From Antedon bifida (Eukaryota; Echinodermata; Crinoidea; Comatulida; Antedonidae), in assembly GCA_963402885.1 (NCBI GenBank), contig OY727098.1:5327001-5391000 (forward strand): a stretch of DNA of 64,000 bases. The letters are read 5' to 3'. The translations under genes and the position numbers were made by a program. The notes under the pieces are model-generated. The model was not told the origin of the DNA, did not search any database, and saw only the letters and a list, made by a program, of their open reading frames with translations. This document shows positions 29,101 to 42,899 of this stretch, in pieces (position 1 is the first letter of the stretch; the number at the start of each line of letters is the position of its first letter).

Positions 29101-31819
29101 ATTGCCGTACGGTACTGCTTTGATGTTTCATTAATTTGTGAAGGTCTAGTTATATTTTTGACAATGACGATGCTTACTTTCGTATTGCTTTTAAATGCCA
29201 GACAGGTTTGTGTACGCAAGATAGACAGAATGTTTCCACCCAATCTTGAAATCAAACGACATAACATGGTTTTTCCTGTTGTTTTCACCATTTGTCGTAA
29301 ACTATTGTCTGCCCATTTGATTTCGTTTTCTAATGTCAGAAATTAAGCTTGCTGAACGGTAGTGGTCACGAATATTGAAATTATTTATTCTTACGGGAAT
29401 GTTTTATTTTAATTATCATTATTTCTCCTGAATTTCTAATGCTGTGAGGTACTGTCTTGAGGTTTGTGGCATTTAACACAAGGGAGTGTGTTAATCTTAT
29501 TACTGTGTGTAATTACTACGCTCTGTCTGATTCTTCACTATAAACACTGTATTGATAGACTGTATACACACAGAGCTACTCCATTTACATAATTTATACT
29601 CAAATCATAACCAAGAGCAGTATAATATTCCATACCTACAATCATAAATTGAATTTATACTTTTTACTGTTTTATTTTCAAAACCTACATTTCTGACCAT
29701 GAGAAACATACTATGTAATTATTTATATTGTTATACAGGTATATCAAGTTTAAAATGCAATAATGTTGTAAAAACAGTAAGTAAATCTTATAGAGCTGTT
29801 ATTAGACAGTTTGAATACAGGTCCAGTATTCTGGAGTTGGGATAGGGAAATTCCATTATTCAGTGCAGGTTTTAATCCCACTAGATGGGTGAAACCTAGA
29901 GAACACAAACCCAAAGTGAAACTTGTTAAATACACCAGTGTTGCCATTGATTTTCAGCTAGTTTTTTAAAACACAATTAAAATTGTAAACATTTATGACA
30001 TACTGTATTTTATTTAACAATATCAATTATTGACAATAAAAGCATAAATAATGTATACCTGTACCTTATAACATACATATACAAATAATTATTAAAACAT
30101 ATTTAAGAATTAGGTTGTTTTACCATGAACCAATCGATGTCGCAAACTGCCTACTCACTGTCTGATCTCTTCATCATTCTTACATTTCTTATTTTAGTAT
30201 TCAGGTAAATCCTTCAGGATCTTACATGACAAATATCTGCCTTTCCTTCCAAACACGTTAAAATTAGCATGTATATATTAAATTTTCAAACGAATTGTAT
30301 AAATTATTTATTGCTTATATTAATTTGTCAGGCAGAAAACATTAATTTATTCACACTTAGTTTCTCTTTTAATTACTACTTAATAATGTCTAACACTCTA
30401 TATACTAGGTCTTGTAATAAGCATATTAGCATAATTTAGCAAAGATTTGTGGAATGAATCATCATATTCTAACTGACTCAATCTGTTGACAAATTTCACA
30501 TTGTCACAGATTCTGCAAGAAACGCAATAACGGCCATAACCTCATGTTGATGGTTGCGCACTATGTGATTCATCAACGACTAAGAGCTATTAATAGATCA
30601 GGCTCGTAGTTGCTCGTACGGTACAACGCATTAGAACGGTTTGCCCTGGTTAATATTGATAAATCAATTGAATTATCATATCATTCCACAAGTCTTTTTA
30701 AATTTTATTGTACGATTACTAAAGAAAAATACAGATTTCAATTTCGTGTCAAACATAAAAGCAAAGAATGTATAGTATTCAACAAAATGAATGAATACAT
30801 ACAGTACACACAATTTTCTCAGTAGATTACCTTCTTTCATAAATCATTTTTCCTATTCATTGTATACTTCTTAGTAGTTGTGAGTGGGAATTAAAATGAT
30901 ACATAATTTCTCAAGAAGTTTACAAATTATAAAAGTGCAAGCAAAAGGTACTGCAAAACCCACATCCATAAAACTTCTGATAGTGTTATTTTAAGCTGTT
31001 TGATTTATCCCTAATGCTTTGCAATTAATTAATTAAGTTTCTCTGATTTAACTGATATTTATCGATGTACTGTAATGCTGAACAACTAGGATTTCTTCTA
31101 AAGAGTTTGGCGTTCGTTTCAATGTTTTTCATCTTCACGGAACATGCTTGAAGCAAATGATCCTGATAAGAACGTCCTTTCAGTTTTCTAATTCTTCAAA
31201 ATGTTTAGGATTTTATGAGTATTTAATCATTAATGAATGCAGATGAAATATATACAATTTCAAAAAAATTTCACTCTGTGCATAAAAAGTTGTAAAATTT
31301 AGTCTGGACTGTTCACTTTTATTTATCACAACCAATATCTGAATTCATTGACCCTATCATCTTATTAAAAATTAAGGGTTATTTAATTTACTAATGATAC
31401 TTCAATTAAATAAATACATTACCCGAGATAGGTCTAATTCAATCATTCTGGTTTGATTTTCTGAAGATACTTTAAATTTGACCCTAGTGAATGTGTTCCT
31501 AATACATTTGTACCAATACATTTCCCTCAATAAATCTGTCTGCTAACTTCATGCTTGTTATAGACCCTGTCTTCAACTTCATCAAGTTTTGCTTAATTTG
31601 ATTTAAAAAAAATGTATAATCCTTCAATAAATGTGTTACCAATAAATACTGTTTGAATACCAAATTACATTTTTACCCAATAAAATTGGCACTAAAGTAA
31701 TAAGTTTTTTGTCATGGCGAGTAGGTTCACCAATATTGATCTTTACACTACCAAATAGATTATGTTATAGGGCCTAGTTCGTCTAACTTTTTGAACATAG
31801 TCGTACAATGTATTATGTG

Positions 31820-31880
31820 ATGAAGGGTTGAACCCAAACATTTTCTTAAAGGCTTGCGTCTTAACCACAGTGCCATTTTA
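31820..31880 (-). mobile_element. tRNA-like SINE head (minus)
   Basis: On the minus strand: TGGCACTGTGGTTAAGACGC (A-box region), then GGGTTCAACCCTTC (B box), spaced as in a tRNA promoter. No acceptor-stem pairing, so not a functional tRNA. No matching body elsewhere in the window. Confidence 0.45.
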
Positions 31881-33374
31881 GTTCATGACCTGTAGAGTAA
31901 TGACCTCTTTAATTATGATAAGCTTGATTAGCAATGGTCAGTATTGATGAACTAAGGACAATTACTACCTTAAGCGATAGAGCTATCGGCCCTTTATTTA
32001 CCGTACATATGGTATCGATTTAATATTTTTATGATCTTGCTTATTCTTGATTACATTTTCATAATTAATATTCCAAAAAGTAACTATACAGAAGTGCAAT
32101 TGCCTTAAGATATATAAGATATAATAAATAATAATGATAATCATTGATAAGTCTTATCAGTCAACTTCCTCTTCCATCACCAGGCCTGTTTCTGCTGTGA
32201 CCTGATAATAAACCAATTAATTAACCTGTGAATAAATTAGAGTGTAGAAACAAGCTGCAGAAACTGGACAAACTTGAAATAAATGGTGTATTCAAAATAT
32301 CGGTTAAAAGCACAAATAGATTGTTGGAATGCCATTTAACTGTTAATGTGCCAGTTTTATATACAACGCATCATAGATATTATTGACAGCAGAGGTAAAA
32401 GTTTTTCTTTTGTATAGCCCTATTTTCACTATCACACACTAATGTATGAAGTTATTTAAGGAGCAACAATGCAGTTATATCTGTCTGTCTATTTATATAA
32501 AAATATAGTATGACTATAAATAAACTGGTTATTTGAAGTTTATTTTGGCCTTTTTTCAATTGAAAACAGGTTATTAAAACCTTATCTCTGGTTTTCAACA
32601 GATTACTGATTTAATCTTATTTAAGCTGCTTGAAAGCATAATCCCTATCATATATAAGATTAAAATCTAGCAAAATAGTATAGTAGTCTGAAAATATGGT
32701 TGGTTGATTATATTTTACTATAGTTGGTTCCGGTATTAATATTGTTTCTGGTATTGGTTTATTGTATACTGGTATAATATTCCTTCTAGCCAACAATTTA
32801 AAGAAACCATGTGTTTATACTATGCATTAAATCACAACCAATGTAATGTACGTTTTCAATTTAACAACATTATGGCAATGATTTAAAACGTTTCCCCTGC
32901 AAGATGCTACTGTATGTACACATAACATTGAGCCTAATTCAATTTCACAGCGACTGATCAGCTGATTTGAGCGGTTGTACTTTAAAGTTTTCAATGCCAA
33001 TTACAACAACCATGATAATCAATTTAATTAGTCACATTGATGAGTAAATATAATTAGTTGATTGTTATAGTGTATTGGAACAGTTTACCTGTGAGTAGAT
33101 AAACAAACAATCATGGAGAAATCTCCATGGTAAAATATTAACATTGAATTTCTCCTATTAGTATTAATAAACATTATTATCTTATACGTATATATCACAT
33201 GGCACATGGAGAAATAATTTCCATGCATGGCATGACCTTTCTAAAATAAAATTATATATCAGGTTTGTGGCCTGATAATGTACTAACTAAGCTATAGTAA
33301 TTTGGTTTACTTTTAACCAGGGAATTGTGAACTTTTCCCTGCTTTTAACGCTTAAGCATCGCTTCAAGTGTGTC

Positions 33375-33391
33375 AATAATAATAATAATAA
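33375..33391. repeat. (AAT)n microsatellite
   Basis: About five AAT units. Similar short runs occur at 39344-39361 and 24078-24092. Confidence 0.8.
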
Positions 33392-36156
33392 CACTTTTTT
33401 ACAAATTTGAGTAGAATTTGTTTATTTTTTTTAATTTACTGAAACATTTTCAGGTTCAAGGCTATATAGGTTACATTATGCTTGTTGTTAGAATAGAATT
33501 CTGGTTGTTGTTAAAACCAATTATTTCTTGATAAATGTTTGAATCGTTGGCGTCAATCTCATCATGAGGTTAAGTTTTTGCTACTTCTATTTATCCATCG
33601 GCAAGGATGATAATTTACCGCCATGATAAAAATAATAATTTGCTTTGTCCGATTTCACAAGGATAGTTTACCTGTGTTTTTTTAGGCCTCAAACCTGTTT
33701 ATCTGTTTTTTTTTGTTACAAGTAACTATTTTATATTAGTGTGATTTTTATCTAATAGGCTCTTAGCAATGTCATTGATTCAAATTGTGTTGATTTATTA
33801 AAACAGATCAAGATGGCTTTAAATTATAAATTCAAATAAAACTGTTAAGTATCAAATGATTATCATTATTACTCCTATCTCTATGATATCATTCCTCGCT
33901 TTCTGAAAATGTTTGGATTTAGTACTTTATGATAGTGTCATTTTTGTGGATTTCCTTCTTTTTGTAAGATTTAAAATGTAACCACAGAAGCTTGGAAAAC
34001 TTCTAAATGTGCTTTGTCACTGACATTGACAACTTGCACACAATCTTTGAATCGGAAGTAGCTATTGTATGGAATTCTTTAGAAACTAAATACTGCTTGA
34101 AAATGTGAACCTTAAGACCAATCTTTAACGTGCTGGGTGGGGTAGAACTAGTTATAACGTGCCCAAATGTATGTAAAAATATGTGTTGAACCGGATGAAA
34201 CTACTGTACTTGAGAAACTGATAGACTGTCAATGGCCATACCTTAACAACTGGCATACCTTAAAGTAATTGTTCTGTAATCAAACAATATATGCCCTAGA
34301 TTTATTTACCTAATATAAGGACATTCTCCCCTACCCTGTAGACCTATTTATTAATATCCAATCACCTGTAAAAGATTGTAAGGCGATTTCCTCTTTTATA
34401 AAATATTATGGAAGATTTTCTAATCCAGAGTATATATTGTCATTCCAGAAACCATTCTTATTGTCTGAATGTATTTAGTAAATGCCAATAGGCTTATATT
34501 TAGTAGTAGTGTTGGAGATATGTTCCATGTTCTTTTCTTTTATCACAGTTACATTTACAATTCACTTGCTATCCACTACAACAAACATTTTTAAGATTGC
34601 ATTCATGGTATGAGTACGCCATGTTAAATATTTCATCATATGTAGGCCTAATTATATTAACTCATTTAAAGATTCATTCATGTAATTATTATACTTTTTT
34701 TGTGATAATCATACATGCTGTTCAAGTCCCTGGTTAATTCTTATGTGGGGAAAACATGTGTAATACACTGATAATCCACCACAATGTAATATACACACCG
34801 GAAGATTAGTTCTTCCCTTGATACTTTACGGAATTTGGACACAATCCTTGTGAAGTACCCTGACTCATTCGTCTAGCTTCTTACGCTGTAAAGTCTAGCC
34901 CACCTATCTATCCTGTAGCGTGGACATGCTGGTTAGCAAAGATTATCGTTTTCAACATCTTGATATGTTAAGACCGTAGGCTATGAAAACACAATTTTAG
35001 GCTCAAAGGTAACATTTTTTTCTTTTAAAATGAGAGTTCTTGAATTATTAATTTTAGTAGTCTTGATAAAGAATTTCCGTGGTAAATAGAAAATGTTTAT
35101 GAGCATGCTCAAAACGATTTTCTGATTATTCGGAGTAGTTTGCATGTACTGTATTTCCATAATATTACCATTTTGGTAAATCTGTCACTATAAGTATGTG
35201 GTACCTGAAGTTTATTTAGTTGTAATTAACATGCTTTGAAAATACTATTTTTTTTAGGAATGCACTGATGATATCTGTCTGGTGCTTCATATATTGTGAA
35301 AGCCATATTCTTTATTTGATTACAATATACAGTAGGCCTATGCTTTGTAATTTTGTAGGGTAGATCATCATCAACAGATCTAACGAGATATACCTTTTAA
35401 CCTCATTCAATGTATTTAAAACTATTTTTTGTTAGTGTATTGCATATATAGCAATGATTTATGATGTGTCGCACTTAGGTATTGTATAAGGTAGCATATA
35501 GAATAATCTATAGCATGGTATGGGCATTGATCATGTTGATAACTTCCTGTTCAACTTATTTGTTTGTTTTGCACAGATCGTTCACATTCAACCATAGAAT
35601 TCCATTTGAAGTATTGCTGAATGCAATTGTCTACATGTTTATTTTTACAAATCATTTTATTAGACTTATTGAATTCTAACTGTTGTACTTTTAGTGGATA
35701 AAGCTGCCAATGTGTAGGGTGGTATTGACCACGAAACAAGGTGCATAGCTGCAGAGTTGGATATTTTAAAAAAATATATACAGTATTAGGTTCATTGTCT
35801 TTATTGAGGTCTTAATCATGGATAAGTTCATATTTTAGGAAGAAATTTGAAAGTTAATGTTTAGTTTCAGCTTAATCTTGACATCTCATAGTTTATTTTT
35901 AGAGTCCTTCACCTCTCCCCCTCCCTTCCTTCCACTAATTCCTACACTAATGATGGCATAAAAAAACTAAATAGTGTCCCAACAACGTTTTTGACCATGA
36001 TGTTTTTTGGAATAATGTGTGACAAAAGGACCACTTAAATTTGAGAGCCCTTTTGTCGAAAGAGTTCAATACCTGAAAATTGTCAATAAATAGGATAGGC
36101 TACCGAGTAAATATAAAAAGTATTCAATTATACAATTTCTTTACTTCAAAGTGATA

Positions 36157-36710
36157 TTAAAGATGTATTGTCCCTTGAAACACAAAAAAATGAAGGTCAA
36201 AATATTCTAAATTTAAATTGGCCATATCAAAGTAATATTAAAGTTATTCACTTTAAGTCGAAAATTCGAGCCAAAAACAACAAGTATACGTAATTAACAG
36301 GTAAATTAGTTTGATTACATTTCGTCTGGAAAATCGTCGCGAGCGAAAGTAAACAAAGATTTCAAACCACGAGTACGCATTATGCTTATGCTAATTAGGA
36401 TTGTTTACAACTCGTCACGGTTGAGAAGGTATTTTCACACAGATCGTGAGGAAGTTTTATGATTATGCATACAGAGTAGCCAAACAAGCGCGTTTCATTA
36501 TGGGATATGTTTTGATCGAAAACTTTGACTGGAAGTCAAAGTTATTTTTTTAACAAAAAAACGTCTGTATTTCAGTTAAATGATTTTTTTTTCGACAAAT
36601 TTTTGGTGATAGTTAATAACTATTATGATACTTTAGAATGACCCACCTTTTTTCGAAATCTTTTATTTTTTATTTTTTTGGAATTAGTCAAAGGGACAAT
36701 ACATCTTTAA
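36157..36710. mobile_element. MITE with TTAA flanks, AGATGTATTGTCCC family, copy 1
   Basis: TTAA then AGATGTATTGTCCC at the left; GGGACAATACATCT then TTAA at the right. A 14-bp perfect terminal inverted repeat with TTAA target duplication is the hallmark of piggyBac-type elements. The 550-bp interior has no ORF of note and is GC-richer than its flanks in the middle. Confidence 0.88.
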
Positions 36711-37094
36711 GAAATTAATCAATTCATTATTCTATAGTATTGTTAAAAATTAATAAATAGGGTGACCTATTTTACCTATACCCTATACTCATTTTATTTT
36801 CTGTGGGAAAATATTTTTCCCACGTCAGATTTTTTAATCATTGTACTTTGTGAATTGTATAGCTATAGTTATAGTACTTGAAATTGATGGTACTTAAACA
36901 ATGTTTTAGTTTTAACAGTTTATATAAGAGGTGCTGAGGTACCATATTCACCAATCACACTTAAATGAGATATTTCATTATATTCACTTGTGTGTGGTAG
37001 ACACACGCAAATCTAGATCGTATCTAATCCCAATCTACTTTATTGGTTTTTAATAATTATGATACCACAGTTAAAATTTCATCATTATCTTTTA

Positions 37095-37565
37095 TTTGAG
37101 TTGGCTTTCTTCGCTACACCATCTCTTTACTTCTTCCTTTCTTGCTCGTCATGTTCCTCCAAATCAACTTTTCTGCTTTCCTTCTTTACCACATTTTTCC
37201 ATGTTACCTTTGGCTGTCCTCTTTCTCTTTTACCTCCAACTTCCAAACTGCCAAGCTCTCTTTACTGGTTCATCTTCATCTTTTCTCCCATTCATCTCTT
37301 CTCCCATTCATCTCAAGCTACTCCTTATAAAGACTTCCACGATTGTTTCACTCAGACCTAGATGTTCCATGAGCTCCCTTGTGTTCCTCCTTTCTGCCAG
37401 CTTAACAGCACTCATCTTCCCTTTTACACCACGTGGGTTTACTTTGGCCTCTTCTACCACATGAATCATCTAGCACTTTCATCTTTGCCATGTTAAATTG
37501 CAGGCCTTTATTTTCCAAGGCCCCTTTCCACTCTATCGAAGGCCTTCTCCAGATCTCCAAAACAA
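37095..37565 (-). mobile_element. Decayed non-LTR retrotransposon (LINE) RT fragment
   Basis: In minus-strand frames broken by stops and frame changes I can read GDLEKAFDRVE (RT motif with catalytic-palm flank), then LAERRNTRELMEHLG, then VKRAWQFGS, KRKRTAKGNMEKC and DLEEHDEQERKKWRDGVAKK-like residues. These match the C-terminal RT region of many LINEs (VDLEKAFDRVP, then RPKKTW and DRKKWR). Internal parts are missing between the first two blocks. Old and non-functional. Confidence 0.7.
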
Positions 37566-39439
37566 AACTGAAACAAACACATGTCTCTGCACCCTCCTTA
37601 AAAGTTGAAATAGCCTGGTAATTTTTTGCACATAAGTTGTGCTTTAAGTAATAGGTCTACTGCATTGATAGAGGACTTCTTGCCATAATCACAGTCATGT
37701 TTAAAGCCTACTTGTGAAGATAAAAAACATGTAGGACAAATTTGTTCAAATAAGCTGAAAGGGAATTACAGCTGAGCTAGAATAACTCTTGTTTACTACA
37801 GTAGTAAAACATAAACTTGGAAATTATTTTTCCTACATGACAGATTCAAGATGGATTGAAATTCATATCATCCTGTTTATAGTTACAATACATAAAGTAA
37901 ACAAAATGTTTTATTGCATGTTTTTAATGTGAGCTGAGCTAAGCAATTCGGTCAGTTTTTGTAGTTTCAATATTGTAATCTAACACTATATTTCATCAAA
38001 CAATCGAATCGATTTTTATAGATCTCTGATCAAATTCAACAAGATTTTAAAATTGACATGAACAGGCGCTACTTCATATGTACGACTTTACAAGTATAAT
38101 TTGGCATTATGTCTGTTGAGAGCATACGCTAATGCAAAATAATATGGCTGCTTCTGGTTGGTGTACTGAATCTAGGGATTATTGTTGAAGAACGGGATTA
38201 ACGTGAGCATAAGCACAATATACTGACATAATGTATGCTTGCATTTAATAGCTTAATGAAAATACAGTATAGTAAAATAACTTGAAGGAACATAATAAGA
38301 ATATTGATTTTGTATGATCTAAACATCCAGTACTGTACATACTGTACAATAATATGCAATTCTATTTCAATTTGTATGATGCGCAAATATTATTTTTTTT
38401 AGTTCTACAGTATTCATTATTACACAGAATGCATCTATATTTAGTTTTGCTTCAAAAAAACCTGTGTATGTACAGTACAGTAAAAGTAAGAGTGGAAAAG
38501 TATACTGGAAGTTGATTGATGAAATACTGTACGATCTATTATTATTATTATATAAGTTATTGTTATAAGTTTTAACACTTATTTTAGGTTTGCAATACAT
38601 GTTCTGTAGCTAAATACTATAGTAGGTAATTTGTTCACACATTATGTGTAGTGTCATTCGTGCCAATAACAGACCTGAAGTTACCTCCATCATCAGAACA
38701 TCGGCACAACAGCAAACTGTAGGTTTGATCATCAACCTTCAATTATCCATGAACTTACAGATGGACTCACTATCTATTTAGATCTAAACCTCAATTAATG
38801 TTTCTAATCAGATAGGTCAGGAAGTTGTAAACATCACTTAGGTGATTTTTTTCTCATAGTGACCTAAAATTAGTGAAAAAGGTGATTTCGGGGTCAATGG
38901 CAAAATAAATCGTGATGACAACAAATGCTAATGGAGTACATAGATGGCCAATGACAGTTACGACTGTATTTGTAATTTGGTTAAAATTGAGTTTCCTGTC
39001 ATTATTTCACGCTTATTAGGTTTACACTGAGTGCTGTAGGGAAATATTTGGATTTAAGCCATCATAGTAACAGTCTAGAGTAAAAAAATTAATACAGTTA
39101 CAGTTAATATAAATATAAAAATATTATATTAGAATTTCTTTGACCAATCTTTACATTTCATTTGAACTAGAACATGAACAACCACTGAACCATTCTGTAG
39201 CTACACTGTCTATCAGTGTCTCCTGGATGTCTAGTGTCTGTCTCTGCCCCCTGTCTGTCTCTGAATTTCCTGTGTGCCTTTCTTAAATTCCAGTTATCAG
39301 TATAGCACTGCAAAAAAAAACTGTAGACCCCCTGTTTACCTTATGAATAATAATAATAATATGCTTTTTTAATTTTAAGTAGAAAAAAATATCTATATAT
39401 ATTATATAATATACCAAGCTACCTTCTTTGTTTTCTACT

Positions 39440-39716
39440 CTCATTCAGACTCCACCCTGCCTCCTTTTGTTGTATTTCTTTTATTCCTGTCCACCCAGGC
39501 AGCACTTGCCAGCTCTTATACTATGACGTTATCCAAATTCCTTCACTTGCACTGATGAAGGGCTAGTGTTGCCCGAAAGCTCTGCAAACTTTTCTGGCTG
39601 TTTTACTTATCGTTTTGATTTAGCTTTTCGCTCTTTTTTTTCTGTATCTCCATTGAGATCCAGCCACTGATACCCACAGCATTGTCATTTTTTCAGTAAT
39701 TTGCCTTTGGATTTAT
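39440..39716 (+). mobile_element. Retroelement-like 3' tail, copy 2
   Basis: It shares its last 130 bp with the minus-strand copy at 11551. Further upstream it contains CACTGATGAAGGGCTAGTGT TGCCC GAAAGC, i.e. CTGATGA, a short GGGC/GCCC stem and GAAA. This resembles a hammerhead ribozyme core as carried by Penelope-like elements, though an extra A separates CTGATGA from the stem. Confidence 0.5.
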
Positions 39717-40052
39717 ATAATATAATTATATAAATAATATTTAAAGCTGTGTTCACATGCATACTTTGAATAGAACAGGTTTAAGGACCTTTCACATCTC
39801 TTTCAGTTCCAGTGTCAACATATCAAATTATTTTATTTTTGTGACACGTAATGCAGCAATCTTTTTATTTGATACGTATGGCTTGTGAAGACGAAAATTC
39901 TGACACAAACATGAACTGGAGCCGTAGCCGGAATCTCTTATACCACAGTGTTGAACTGCAATGTTGATGGTATTTAGAGAAAAGAGCATATAAAACATAC
40001 TTAAAATTTATCAAATTGCATTAATAGTCATTCAAAATTCATTTTCATATGG

Positions 40053-40112
40053 TATACCACAATGGTCAACAGCTACTGTACAGTATTTAGTATACCACAA
40101 TGGTCAACAGCC
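40053..40112 (+). repeat. Short tandem duplication
   Basis: TATACCACAATGGTCAACAG C occurs at 40053 and again at 40091, 38 bp apart, identical over 21 bases. A small local duplication. Confidence 0.85.
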
Positions 40113-42829
40113 CAACCCCTAATCTACACATTCTTTATCTCATATGTTGATAAATAGATCAAATCATTTTAACACCTATCAAACATCAGCACTGGGCTTA
40201 ACAGTATGTTTTGACACTTTTATTTGAAAACAAGCAGCATATTTTGATACTAATGTCTTTATTTATGTCAACAAAATTGCTGATGAACCTGGTTACCATT
40301 ATCATAAACCACACAATTTAACCCCAAAGGTGTCTACTAAAGTCTGTCCTACTTAAAGATAAATCAAAGTATAGTAATTAAGTGAAGAACACCAGGTAGT
40401 CTTCACCGCTCCTCAGGATGCTATCAATAAGGCCATCGATGATGAGTGGTATTTGTCAACACTCACCTGAAGTTAGGTGCTATTTGCTATAAACCACAGA
40501 GGTATTATATTAAAACTATAGAGAGTCAACTATGCCACAGAAAAGTGATGGGAACAGAGCAGGACAAAATTGCCATATAAAGTAATTTTTATAAAATCAA
40601 TTCTTAATGACAATGAAATGAATCATTTTTTCGTGAAATGATAGTTTAGAATATGCTCTTGTGGATATGCCCAAAATGACTGAGTAGTGTGTGTGGCTAC
40701 CAACTGATAATGATCAGTTGATTTCACACTGGCAGTTGGACACTGACGTTATTTTAGGTATAATAAAGAGCTATATTTAATATCTACCCATGAAGTATAA
40801 ATACAACAAAAACTAAAAGAGCACTCCGACATAAAAATTTAATTACATGTTCGCAGCTACAGTATGAAACCACCCCTTAAAATCTTAGGGCAATACATTT
40901 TTTAGTAATCCTGCTAACCACCAAATATAGAAAGAAACAAACACACACACGCGTTCGACAACATCCCCTCGCTATTCTGGCAGAGGTAACAATTCATTAG
41001 ATCGTACTGTATGTATTAACGACAGTCAAAAATGAAAACGAGACCCGGCTTTCTACAATATGATATCCAACGTACTATTCCTTTGCAAAAAAAAATGTAT
41101 GTCATTTATCTTTCAATATATTATCCTTTTCTTTTACCGAGAAATCTATCTCTACCTTTCTTGCTTTTCATGAGTCGGACGTGACTAATTTGACGGAGAA
41201 TAGCTTCCGAGAAACCTACTGAATGTTCTCAATTATGTGGCTTCTTTATTCAGTTCTTGTCTACATCATATCATGAAAATTGTATTCACATATTTATATT
41301 TCCCTCTTCTTTTGACATGAATCATCTTTGTATGGCAAAAACCATTATAAACATTATTATCTGGAAAGTTGATCTTCCCCCTAAAGATCTTGGCGATGAT
41401 TGAAAATATACTCCCTTGGCTCGCAGCACACAAGTACCAGTTGTCAGCGACCCTTGACCTGTGGTGAGTTATTTCCCTTGTTGCCGACCATTCTCCATCA
41501 TTGAACGCAACAGTAACATTGTGAGTGTTGAACTTTCTATTAAGGTGTATTGACTGATGACTAAAAAATGAAGGGCAATGCCACTACAAAAGTCAAATTA
41601 ACCAACTTATCACTGATTATTCTTCATATCTTTACCAAACGTCTGAACATTTTTATTGTATGAACACATGTTATGAAAGATTAAAAACTATAGTGGCATT
41701 TTTTTAGGTTGGTGGTTAAACACACTTGCTTATCAATCACATGCTCTTATGTTCGAATCTTACTGCTTGATGTGTGCCATGTCTTATTCAGTATCTAAAC
41801 AATTTGTGATTCTACATATTTTATTTATAAAAAATAACATAAATTAAATGATAATTAAATAATATATTTTAATTCATCAATATATAATTAATCACAATTA
41901 ATATAGGCCTACTAACATTATTCTGACATCTAATTTTGTGACATATATTGCTTATTTGTATTTGAAAAGCAATGACAATGTAGTATTTGCAATCAATATG
42001 TTTTTCTCTTGGATCTTGTGTCCACTGTATTAGATCTTGTTGATATGAGATAGAGGCTGACAGTTTCCTGGAAGTACAGTTGAAGTATGCACAAACATGC
42101 CCTAAATGTATATGACTTTCATTAAGATGCTTTATGTCTGTCTTACTACATATCAACAGGGGTGTCTAAACCAGTTTTGACAGTAGCAACGTAAAATAAC
42201 AAGTTTTTAATGAGGACAAATTTAGCACGCTAGGTGTTGATTACGTTACCTAATTGCCTCACTCTTTAGCCATTGTTTGGGACTGTGAGTAGACATTAAA
42301 GAAATTTGTAGCCAGGATGTTGAGTGGCTACCGCATCTAAATTAAATATATCACATGTGGAGAAACGGCAAAAGAATTAAGGGATAGGTTGAAGCACATA
42401 CTGTGTTCACTTCTAAATCATAATGGCATACTTAATAATAAAAATATGGCCGGTTGATTTCAAAGGAGTGTATGATGAATGGATGTAGGAATATGATTAA
42501 ATAGCCTGCACTTTCGATGAACGTATGCATGCTGTACCAATGAGACTAACAGGTTGTAATTGAACACGGCATACTGTTCGGGGCATGTGCTGATGTTTTT
42601 CTTGTAAGCTATCGTATAGATAAGAATTACATTTGATCAGTTAACAAATTGACAAATGTGGGATGATGTGATCTCGTCTGTAAACCAGAGGCGCCTGAAA
42701 CAACAGAGTTAAATTGGTGATGTTAGAATAATTGTAACTATGTATCAGCAATACTCTGAAAACTTTAATGCATCTTCTGACTGCCATAGCACCAACACCA
42801 TAGGTTCATGTTAACATTCAGTTTATGCA

Positions 42830-42899
42830 GATAGGTTTTCTGACTGACTCTTTCCCAATTTGAATTGGTAAATGGGTTAGTCAGAAAACCCTGCTATCA
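42830..42899. ncRNA. Pre-miRNA-like hairpin candidate
   Basis: GATAG-GTTTTCTGACT at left pairs with AGTCAGAAAAC-(CCTG)-CTATC at right, with an inner perfect CCAATT-TG-AATTGG stem and mismatches between. About 70 nt overall, the size of an animal miRNA precursor. No expression evidence; it could equally be a degenerate MITE. Confidence 0.3.

Larger units (their letters stand above)
26186..36156 (+). other. Start of long first intron of the neuregulin-like gene (inferred)
   Basis: I see no exon continuing the 25789 reading frame. The sequence is AT-rich with a tRNA-like relic at 31820-31880 and an (AAT)n run near 33375-33391. The overlapping ORFs on both strands at 29046-29346 have no recognised motif. 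Assignment as intron is inference from the phase-1 donor at 26186. Confidence 0.5.

Noticed and set aside
29046-29346. Overlapping ORFs of 97 and 81 codons on opposite strands
   Set aside because: No motif, no splice signals and no repeat match; chance ORFs are expected at this length in 64 kb.
37059-37621. Plus-strand ORFs of 62-122 codons
   Set aside because: Shadows of the decayed minus-strand LINE fragment.
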